A DNA stretch of 64,000 nucleotides from Arcticimaribacter sp002477625 (lineage in GTDB: Bacteria > Bacteroidota > Bacteroidia > Flavobacteriales > Flavobacteriaceae). The stretch covers positions 1,736,001 through 1,800,000 of the forward strand of contig OX044358.1 of the NCBI GenBank assembly GCA_943846665.1, in the 5' to 3' direction. The notes beneath the pieces were generated by a model. The model had not been told where the DNA came from. It made no database searches and saw only the letters and a program-made list of their open reading frames with translations. Below, piece by piece: positions 51,778 through 61,300 of this stretch. The translations under genes were made by a program, and so were the position numbers. Position 1 is the stretch's first letter; each line of letters starts with the position of its first letter.

Positions 51778-52958
51778 TCCTCATACAACAAATAGTTTGC
51801 TCGTATTTTTAGGAAAGCATCAATCTTTGGTTTCCAGCTCGATCTAATTTCTTGTTCAGAAAGGCCTTCTTGAATTTGGTGTTGTAGGGTCTTTGTTCCA
51901 GAAATAAATGCAAAACGCTCAAAGAAAAAGCCTTCTTTATCGGATGCCATTTGGTATGCATTCATTAACCATTTGAGCTCGATTTTATTTAGTCTCGGAT
52001 GTTTTCTTAAGTCAAGTCCGTAGCAATCTTTGTTTTCCTGCTTTGGGTATTTAGCACCAAAATTGGGTTGAGGTTTGAATTGAAAGCCTGTATTTTTAAA
52101 ATCAGGATGCCCAAAAACTTGAAATTGCATTTCCGTTCCCCTACCAATACTTACAGGGGTTTGCTCAAGTAAGCAAAGACTAGGATAGAGGTTGATTGCT
52201 TGATCATTTGGCAGGTTGGGAGAAGGTCTTACTGCGAGAGCGTAGGGGGTTTTATGGGTGTAGTTTTTGATGGGTATGATGGATAGTTTGCACGCTATTT
52301 CATTGGCCAACCACCCTTCTTTATTGATCATTTGAGCATACTCACCCAAGGTTAAACCGTATACAATGGGTACATTGTGTTTGCCTAAAAAACTTTTGAA
52401 TTCATCTTCCAGTACGGGACCGTCTACGTAATGAGCATTGGGGTTTGGACGATCCAGAATCAATAAGGGAATATTGTTTTCTGCACAAGCCTCCATGACC
52501 AAATGAAGGGTGGAGAGGTAGGTGTAAAAACGCACACCTACATCTTGAATATCAAAGACCATAAGATCAATATCTTCCAAATCTTTTACTTGAGGTTTTT
52601 TGTTTTTTCCGTGTAAAGAAATTAGTGGTAACTGTGTTTTTGGATCGATAGTGTTATCTACGTGTTCGCCATTATCTGCCTTGCTTCTAAAGCCGTGTTC
52701 TGGCGCAAAAACTTCATCAATTTGAATGTTTAAAGCCAGCAAGGTATCGATGAGGTGGATCGACTGATTTTGAGTTCTAACTAGGCTAGAAGCATGCGCT
52801 ACAACGCCTATGTTTTTATTTTTAAGTAAGGGTAGGTAAGCTTCAATTTGTTCTGCTCCCACTTGAATCTGAGCGTGCCCTTGGCTTATGCTAAAAAGAC
52901 TCAGCGAAAACCATAATAAAAATGTATTTTTGAAGAGAACAACCATAGAATACGTCAT
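51774..52958 (-). CDS. DUF1343 / NamZ-like exo-beta-N-acetylmuramidase, exported
   Basis: 394 residues. N-terminal signal peptide (LLWFSLSLFSISQGHA) then the DUF1343 fold: VFAPEHGFRSKADNGE near residue 80, FDIQDVGVRFYTYLSTLHLV, DRPNP and GRGTEMQFQVFGHPDF. The family includes NamZ, which removes N-acetylmuramic acid from muropeptide fragments, so a cell-wall recycling role in the periplasm or outside is likely. The start could be the ATG at 52958 or one four codons later at 52946. Divergent from the permease gene, whose TTG start begins on the next base. Confidence 0.86.
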   Translation of the reverse strand: MTYSMVVLFKNTFLLWFSLSLFSISQGHAQIQVGAEQIEAYLPLLKNKNIGVVAHASSLVRTQNQSIHLIDTLLALNIQIDEVFAPEHGFRSKADNGEHVDNTIDPKTQLPLISLHGKNKKPQVKDLEDIDLMVFDIQDVGVRFYTYLSTLHLVMEACAENNIPLLILDRPNPNAHYVDGPVLEDEFKSFLGKHNVPIVYGLTLGEYAQMINKEGWLANEIACKLSIIPIKNYTHKTPYALAVRPSPNLPNDQAINLYPSLCLLEQTPVSIGRGTEMQFQVFGHPDFKNTGFQFKPQPNFGAKYPKQENKDCYGLDLRKHPRLNKIELKWLMNAYQMASDKEGFFFERFAFISGTKTLQHQIQEGLSEQEIRSSWKPKIDAFLKIRANYLLYED

Positions 52959-54194
52959 TTGAATTTCGGATTATTTTTAGCGCATCGCATGCGCAGTCAA
53001 AGTAGTGATAAAAGTAGTGCATCGAATCGGATTATAAAAATCGCGATCGCTGCAATTGCTATAGGTTTGGTTATGATGTTGATTGCTGTTGCAACAAGCT
53101 TGGGGCTCCAACATGAAATTAAGAATAAAATCATTGTCTTTAGCGGTCAACTCAATATTGCACCTTTCGAAAATAATAACTCAAAAATATCTACACGCCC
53201 CCTATATCGTTCGGAGTTAAATGAAGCGGGATGGAATAGTGCTGAAGATATTGATCACATCCAAGCTACGGCTAGTAAGGCTGCTTTGGTAAAATCTAAA
53301 ACGGATTTTGAGGGGCTGGTGGTTAAGGGTGTTGGTTCGGATTATCAATGGCATAACCTAGACTCATATTTAGTCGATGGAGTGTATCCCAATACACAGG
53401 ATAATTTGAATAACGAGATTTTATTATCGCAAACCATTGCACAGCGTTTGAATGTTGGCATAGGCGATCGGGTTACTGCATATTTCCAAAATTCAAGTTC
53501 TACGGGAACACCCAACACCCGATATTTTAAAATTGTCGGTATTTACGAAACCGGCTTTCCAGATTTTGATTCCGCTTACCTTTTTGCAGATATTAGACAC
53601 ATTCAACGTATTAATAAATGGAGTTCGGATGCCATCGGCGGCTTAGAAGTTTTTTTAAATGAAGGGGTAAAATTAGAGGATAAGAATGTGCAGATTTACA
53701 ATCAATTGCCTCCACATATTGATAGTATTGCAGTAAATGATTTATTCCCTAGCCTGTTTGAATGGGTTTCTTTGTTCGATTTCAATCTGGCTATTATTTT
53801 GATTCTTATGTTGCTGGTAGGGACTCTTAACATGGCAACAGCTTTGTTGGTTTTGATCTTAGAACGTTCCAAAATGATTGGGTTGTTGAAGGCAATGGGA
53901 GCTAAAAATAAACTGATTCAACAGGTATTTTTGTGGAACGCATTGTATATTATTCTCAAAGGAATTTTCATTGGAAACCTCATTGGCTTAGCAGTTATTT
54001 TTGGTCAACAAAAATTCAATTGGATTCATCTCGATCCAGCTACCTATTATGTGTCAGAAGTGCCGATTCTTTTGTCTTTTTCAAATTTCATTTTTCTCAA
54101 TATCGGTGTGGTTTTAGTATGCACCACCTTGCTGTATGTTCCCTCTTTTGTAGTTACCAAAATAGACCCTTCGAAAGTGATGCGGGTTCAGTAA
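52959..54194 (+). CDS. FtsX/MacB-type ABC transporter permease (LolC/E-like)
   Basis: 411 residues: one N-terminal membrane span (about residues 26-50), a large periplasmic domain, and three C-terminal spans in an FtsX domain (ILILMLLVGTLNMATALLV, then ERSKMIGLLKAMGAKNKLIQ). Resembles the lipoprotein-releasing permeases of the LolCDE system and MacB. No ATPase gene is adjacent, so the partner is encoded elsewhere. Starts with TTG giving (M)NFGLFLAHRM, the usual N-terminus of these proteins; the next ATG is within the same segment. Confidence 0.88.
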   Translation: MNFGLFLAHRMRSQSSDKSSASNRIIKIAIAAIAIGLVMMLIAVATSLGLQHEIKNKIIVFSGQLNIAPFENNNSKISTRPLYRSELNEAGWNSAEDIDHIQATASKAALVKSKTDFEGLVVKGVGSDYQWHNLDSYLVDGVYPNTQDNLNNEILLSQTIAQRLNVGIGDRVTAYFQNSSSTGTPNTRYFKIVGIYETGFPDFDSAYLFADIRHIQRINKWSSDAIGGLEVFLNEGVKLEDKNVQIYNQLPPHIDSIAVNDLFPSLFEWVSLFDFNLAIILILMLLVGTLNMATALLVLILERSKMIGLLKAMGAKNKLIQQVFLWNALYIILKGIFIGNLIGLAVIFGQQKFNWIHLDPATYYVSEVPILLSFSNFIFLNIGVVLVCTTLLYVPSFVVTKIDPSKVMRVQ

Positions 54195-54235
54195 AAAATT
54201 TATTTATTTATCCCTCGAAACCCATCGAATTAATG

Positions 54236-54243
54236 TAGCTTTG
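54236..54243 (+). promoter_or_regulatory. -7 promoter box of the cysteine synthase gene (TAGCTTTG)
   Basis: Exact TAnnTTTG match 17 bases before the ATG at 54261, in the gap after the permease gene. No -33 box. Confidence 0.5.
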
Positions 54244-54260
54244 TTATTATAGACTAATTT

Positions 54261-55241
54261 ATGAATTACGCAGAAAATATCCTGCATACTATCGGGAATA
54301 CCCCCCTTGTTCGATTGAATAAGATTACGCATGAAATTGATGCTTTGGTTTTGGCTAAGGTTGAAAGTTTTAACCCAGGAAATTCTACCAAAGATCGCAT
54401 GGCTGTTAAAATGGTAGAAGATGCAGAAGCCGACGGGCGCTTACAACCCGGTGGAACTATTGTTGAAGGTACTTCTGGAAATACCGGGATGGGCTTGGCT
54501 CTTGCTGCTATTGTAAAAGGGTATAAATTGATTTGCGTATCAACAGATAAACAGTCTAAAGAAAAATTTGATGTACTGCGTGGCGTAGGGGCTGAGGTTA
54601 TCGTTTGTCCGACAGATGTTGCGCCTGATGATCCTAGATCCTACTATTCAACCTCAAAACGAATTGCCGAAGAAACTCCAAACTCTTGGTATGTAAACCA
54701 ATACGACAACCCATCCAATGCCCTGGCACATTATGAACAAACGGGCCCTGAAATCTGGGAGCAGACCGATGGAAAAATAACTCATTTTGTAGTTGGTGTT
54801 GGAACAGGAGGAACAATTTCTGGAGTTGGAAAATTTTTAAAAGAGAAAAATCCAAACATCAAGATTTGGGGGATAGATACTTATGGTTCTGTTTTTAAGA
54901 AATACCATGAAACGGGTATCTTTGATGAGAATGAAATATACCCCTATATTACAGAAGGCATTGGGGAAGATATTCTCCCGAAAAATGTTGATTTTTCTGT
55001 GATCGATGCATTTGAAAAAGTAACCGATAAAGATGCTGCAGTGTATACACGTAAGATGGCTTTGGAAGAGGGTATATTTGCGGGAAACTCATGTGGAGCA
55101 GCAATCAAAGGAGTGCTGCAACTGAAAAATAATTTTAAGTCCGATGATGTAGTAGTTGTTTTGCTACACGATTCGGGAAGCCGTTATATTGGTAAAATGT
55201 ATAACGACGATTGGATGCGAGAAAAAAAGTTTATCGAATAA
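54261..55241 (+). CDS. Cysteine synthase / cystathionine beta-synthase family enzyme
   Basis: 326-residue PLP enzyme of fold type II. TPLVRLNK near residue 14, PLP lysine Lys44 in FNPGNSTKDRMAVKMVEDAE, phosphate loop EGTSGNTGMGLA near residue 70 and GVGTGGTISGVGKFL near residue 178. Most likely makes cysteine from O-acetylserine and sulfide, or acts in transsulfuration; family members differ in substrate, so cysK or cysM is not assigned. There is no CBS domain. Monocistronic, with a promoter box just upstream. Confidence 0.9.
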   Translation: MNYAENILHTIGNTPLVRLNKITHEIDALVLAKVESFNPGNSTKDRMAVKMVEDAEADGRLQPGGTIVEGTSGNTGMGLALAAIVKGYKLICVSTDKQSKEKFDVLRGVGAEVIVCPTDVAPDDPRSYYSTSKRIAEETPNSWYVNQYDNPSNALAHYEQTGPEIWEQTDGKITHFVVGVGTGGTISGVGKFLKEKNPNIKIWGIDTYGSVFKKYHETGIFDENEIYPYITEGIGEDILPKNVDFSVIDAFEKVTDKDAAVYTRKMALEEGIFAGNSCGAAIKGVLQLKNNFKSDDVVVVLLHDSGSRYIGKMYNDDWMREKKFIE

Positions 55242-55266
55242 ATTTCATTCGAAAAACGCGGTTAGA

Positions 55267-55299
55267 TTTCAATAAATTTATTTACAATATTTATTGAAA
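55267..55299. repeat. AT-rich inverted repeat between the cysteine synthase gene and the giant gene
   Basis: Perfect 11-bp arms TTTCAATAAAT / ATTTATTGAAA separated by 11 bases. It begins 26 bases after the cysteine synthase stop and ends 35 bases before the presumed start of the giant gene. Could be a weak terminator or a regulatory site; the composition is too A/T-rich to decide. Confidence 0.5.
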
Positions 55300-55334
55300 A
55301 TGATCGTTATTTATATGATATACTATATTTAATT

Positions 55335-58300
55335 TTGATTAAAAGATTACTGACATCACAGAAGTACTTGGTTTTAGGCGTTTTGCTTATGCTTTCTTTC
55401 AGTGATTCTTTTGCTCAAGATGTTCGATTGAGGTTCAATGCTCGAGGATTCATCACTACTCCGAGCTCAGGAAGTTCTGACGAACAATTTTGTACATCAG
55501 CGACCTCCAACCTGAGATTTGTAATTAGCAACGATGGTACAGTTCCTGTGACTTTAACAGCAACATCTGTTATTGTTACTTTGACTGTATCCGGGAATAC
55601 ATTTTTGGATGGATCTACTGTTGCTACCAATGTTTTTGACGGATCAGGAGGGAATCCTGCCACAATACCTGCAACAGGCAGTAGCGGTATTTTTACATGG
55701 CCATCGGCACTACAATTTGCTAATAGTGGAGTAACTACTGTGGCAGTTTCAGTCGCAGCGTCGGGTACAACGGAGGGTGGTGCAGGTTTTGCTGACAACA
55801 GTACATCCTATCAAATCACTGTTTTACCCAATCCAGTTACACCCGTACTGACTTCGAATTTTGGAACCGGTACTATCAATATTTGTCAAGGAGACACAGT
55901 TGTTTTTTCAACAACGGTGGATTCTGCGGAAGAGTATGAGTTTTGGCGAACAAATTTAGGTCAACCTCCGGTTTTGCTGAGCCCAAAACAATCTTCGAAT
56001 AGTCTTTCTACAAATGGTTTGAATGATGGTGATGTCATTACTGTAGTCTCTTATTTCACTACAGGAAATTGTGGTCGCAATGGAACATCTCCAATCACTG
56101 TTAATGTATTTTCAGCTCCCAATGGTAGTATAGCTTCTAATACGGTTGCTTGTTACGGGGATACCGTTACTTTTACAGCATCAGATTTAAATGGTAATTT
56201 GAATCCATTGTTTGAGTTCTATGAAGGTACTAATTTGGTTCAGGCATCTTCAACAACTTCTTTATATACTTCCAATCCAGTTTTGGCAGATAATTTTTCT
56301 GTTACGGTTAGAACTTGGAACAGTGCTACTGCCACACTGTGTTATGATGAAGACACGATCAATATCCGCTTGAATTCCGTTACGGGTACAAACCAGATAA
56401 GTAATACGGCAACAGCAGTTTGTGCTGGTGTTGCTCCTCCTACATTTAACAGCGATCAAGTGTTTACACCTGAACGATTTGCTGAAGGTGCAACTTTGGT
56501 GCATCAGTGGCAAAGCAGGGAAATAGGCGGAACTTTTGGTGATATTAGTATCGCTGCAACAAATACATTTTACACCCCAAGTGCACTGACTACAACAACA
56601 GCCTTCAGGCGATTGAGTTATGCCAAGTTTTTGGGGGTACAGTGTACAACTTCCGTAGCTTCTGCTACTTCCAACATAGTAACGCTGACCTTTGTTCCGA
56701 GTCCGAGCCCTAATTTAACATCAAATGCAACTAATCTAACCCTCTGTATTGGCGATGATTTAGTTCTTGACGGTTCTTCTTCAACTGGCGCATCGAGTTA
56801 TCAATTTTATAAAAACGCCACTCCAGTTCCTAGTTTTAATCCAACTTCAACGTCTACTTTGACTATTGGTAGCGCAACCCTACTAGATGGTGATATAATA
56901 ACCCTAAGAACTTATACAGGTGCTTCAGGAACGGGCTGTTTTTCAGAAATTTCTTTTACCCTAAGAATAAATTCTTTTACTGGTGCAAATACCATTGGGA
57001 GTTCTGTTAATGATTGCTTTGGAGATGTTCCAGATCCCTTAACAAGTATTTCAACTCCTACCATTGATCGTTTTTTGGACGGTTCTGGAGCAGTTTTAAG
57101 TTATCAGTGGGAGACAAGGACAGGTACAGATCCTTTTGGTGAAATTGCAAGTCCAGCAGGGAGAAATGAAACCTATACTCCAACAGCAATTGTTTCAACA
57201 ACAAGAGTTTTTCGCAGAAAAATAATTTCTACATTTAATGGACTTGAATGTACCAGTTTTAGTAATGAAATCACCATAACGGTAGATCCAGCTCCAACGG
57301 CTAACCTAGTTTCCGTAAATACGGCCTGTGTTAGTGATACGGTTCTCTTTACTGCATCGGGAGGTGACTTGTATGAATTTTTTAGAAATGGAATTTCGGT
57401 TTCGGCCGGTGTTACAACAGCGACCAACACGATTACTTTTTCTGATTTGATAAATTTAGAGAGAGTAAATGTAGAAGTAACTGATAGTGCTGGGTGTAAA
57501 GCCTTATCCGATACTGTTACAATGACCATGCTCACAGTACCAACAGCAGCAATATCTTCAGGAGTTGCATTGGATATTGTTTGTTCGGGAGAGTATCCAA
57601 CTTTTACCGCAGGTCCAGTAGTAGCTGGATATACATACGAGTTTTTTGTAAATAATTCTCCACAAACTACTGGAGTATCGGGTAATTCTTTTGATTCCAA
57701 CGCTGTATCCAATACCATCGTGCTTGGGACTAGTAATATCATCTCAGTTCGAGTTTCTAATGGAGCTTCTTGTACAGACACCGCTTCTTTAACTCTTTTT
57801 GTTAATAGCTTAACAGGTGCAAACTCCATCAGTGCTTCTCAAACTGTTTGTGCGGGTGGAACACCACTCCAACTAATTGGACTATCAAACCCTAGTGCCG
57901 ATTCTGCAGTAGCAACTATTGGTTATCAATGGCAAAATAGGGAAACTGGCACTACCTTTAACGATATAAATGGGGCAACTTCAGCAGATTACTCTCCAAC
58001 TGCTATTGGAACAACAACTTTTTATCGCCGACTCGTGTACGCAGGCTTGAATACAATAGTTTGTCAAGGTTCCGAGGCAATAGCGACCTCCAATGTAGTG
58101 ACCGTTACCGTAGATGCCAACGCAGTTCCTGTAATCGGTTTTACCTCAGGTTTACCTTCAAATGTATTGTGTAAAGGAAGTTCGGTTACTTTTGATGCAT
58201 CTGCTACTACGGGTGCTGCTTCTTTTACCTTTTATATACAGAATATAGAAATACGAGGTTTATCGGCTGTCAATACGTACACTCCGCCTCCTGCTGTCCT

Positions 58301-61300
58301 CGGTGCCCTTAACGACTTTGATGTCATCCGAGTTCGAGCCAATTCATCAGTCGGTACATCTTGTTACGCAGAACAAAGTATTATGCTTAGGATTAATGAG
58401 CAAAGTAACAACAATAATATTGCTACTTCCCAAGCAACAGTTTGTTTAGGGAGTCTTCCAGCCTTGCTAACCGGTCCTGTAGTTACTGGATCATCAACTG
58501 CAGTCATTTCGTATCAATGGCAAAGTAAAACGAGTACATCAACTTTTATAGATATTGATTTTGCTACTGCACAAAACTTTCAACCCAGTACTTTAGTAAC
58601 CACAACTGTATTTCGACGTAATGTAATTTCTACATTACTTTCTGCTACCTGCATAGAAAGTAGTAATCTTGTTACAATAACCGGTGTTGATGAAGCAAAT
58701 CCAACGATTAGTTTTCAGCGAGTAGGTCCTTTAGGCCCTATACCCTTAACATTCTGTACAGGAGATTCAATTTCAGTTCAAGCTACTTCAAGTCTTGCAG
58801 GAAGTTCTTACGCCTTTAGTGTTAATGGGGGAGCCGTATTGCTTACCAATACCACAGGAGTCTTTACTCCAACCAACTTTGCTCCTTGGAACCTGCCGCT
58901 TGGGAGTATGGCTAGCGGAGATACTATTGATGTACTTATTACTTCTCCTGGAGGATGTTCCGTAACGAGTTCACTAACCTTAACAGAAAACAGAATTACA
59001 GCTCTAGCCTTAACAACAACAGCAACGACTATTTGTATAGGTGATCTACCACCAGTTCTACGAGCACCAGTAAGCACTTCTTCGGGTACACTTCGCTATC
59101 GTTTTGAGCAATCCATAGATTCGGGTGCAAGTTGGAGTGGAATCACAACCCAAACGACATCTGTTTATACGCCTACAACTGGTATTGTGACAACGACACG
59201 ATACCGTATAGTAACCTTAAGTTTTCTCAATGGAGTTGATTGTGAACAACCAAGTCCGAATGAGGTGGAGATTACCGTTGATACCCCCCCAGTAGGAACT
59301 TTATCCGCATTAGGCGTTGACACAGGAAATACAGCAGTAGCCTCTGGCACTTTAATAGTTTGTCCAGGGGAGGAAGTTCGCTTCACCGCAGGAGGTGTTG
59401 GTGGTACACCGAGTTTTGCATTTTTCAAGGGTGGGGTTGAAGTACAAGCTCGAAGTACGAGTGCAGTTTATACCACTACAGCATTAGTTACAAATGACTT
59501 TATAACGGCAGCAGTATACACTACAGCAACAGGAGGATGTTCAAGTACAACAGAGCGCATCCGAATTCAAAATTCAGCTACGCCAGCGATAACATTCGGA
59601 AGAGCTGGAGGTTTAGGCTTGACGTATTGTACAGGGGATGCGGTTACACTTCAGGCAAGTTCGACCCTTGCAGGTAGTACGTATTCGTTTAGTATTGATG
59701 GGGGAGCGGCATTACTAACCAATACTACAGGAGTATTTACACCAACAGCTTTTCTTGCTTGGACAGGACGAGCAATAGGTGTTGATCGTATTGATGTGCT
59801 TGTATCACAAGCAGGAGGATGTTCCGTAACGAGTTCACTAACCTTAACAGAAAACAGAATTACAGCTCTAGCCTTAACAACAACAGCAACGACTATTTGT
59901 ATAGGTGATCTACCACCAGTTCTACGAGCACCAGTAAGCACTTCTTCGGGTACACTTCGCTATCGTTTTGAGCAATCCATAGATTCGGGTGCAAGTTGGA
60001 GTGGAATCACAACCCAAACGACATCTGTTTATACGCCTACAACTGGTATTGTGACAACGACACGATACCGTATAGTAACCTTAAGTTTTCTCAATGGAGT
60101 TGATTGTGAACAACCAAGTCCGAATGAGGTGGAGATTACCGTTGATATCCCCCCAGTAGGAACTTTATCCGCATTAGGCGTTGACACAGGAAATACAGCA
60201 GTAGCCTCTGGCACTTTAATAGTTTGTCCAGGGGAGGAAGTTCGCTTCACCGCAGGAGGTGTTGGTGGTACACCGAGTTTTGCATTTTTCAAGGGTGGGG
60301 TTGAAGTACAAGCTCGAAGTACGAGTGCAGTTTATACCACTACAGCATTAGTTACAAATGACTTTATAACGGCAGCAGTATACACTACAGCAACAGGAGG
60401 ATGTTCAAGTACAACAGAGCGCATCCGAATTCAAAATTCAGCTACGCCAGCGATAACATTCGGAAGAGCTGGAGGTTTAGGCTTGACGTATTGTACAGGG
60501 GATGCGGTTACACTTCAGGCAAGTTCGACCCTTGCAGGTAGTACGTATTCGTTTAGTATTGATGGGGGAGCGGCATTACTAACCAATACTACAGGAGTAT
60601 TTACACCAACAGCTTTTCTTGCTTGGACAGGACGAGCAATAGGTGTTGATCGTATTGATGTGCTTGTATCACAAGCAGGAGGATGTTCCGTAACGAGTTC
60701 ACTAACCTTAACAGAAAACAGAATTACAGCTCTAGCCTTAACAACAACAGCAACGACTATTTGTATAGGTGATCTACCACCAGTTCTACGAGCACCAGTA
60801 AGCACTTCTTCGGGTACACTTCGCTATCGTTTTGAGCAATCCATAGATTCGGGTGCAAGTTGGAGTGGAATCACAACCCAAACGACATCTGTTTATACGC
60901 CTACAACTGGTATTGTGACAACGACACGATACCGTATAGTAACCTTAAGTTTTCTCAATGGAGTTGATTGTGAACAACCAAGTCCGAATGAGGTGGAGAT
61001 TACCGTTGATATCCCCCCAGTAGGAACTTTATCCGCATTAGGCGTTGACACAGGAAATACAGCAGTAGCCTCTGGCACTTTAATAGTTTGTCCAGGGGAG
61101 GAAGTTCGCTTCACCGCAGGAGGTGTTGGTGGTACACCGAGTTTTGCATTTTTCAAGGGTGGGGTTGAAGTACAAGCTCGAAGTACGAGTGCAGTTTATA
61201 CCACTACAGCATTAGTTACAAATGACTTTATAACGGCAGCAGTATACACTACAGCAACAGGAGGATGTTCAAGTACAACAGAGCGCATCCGAATTCAAAA

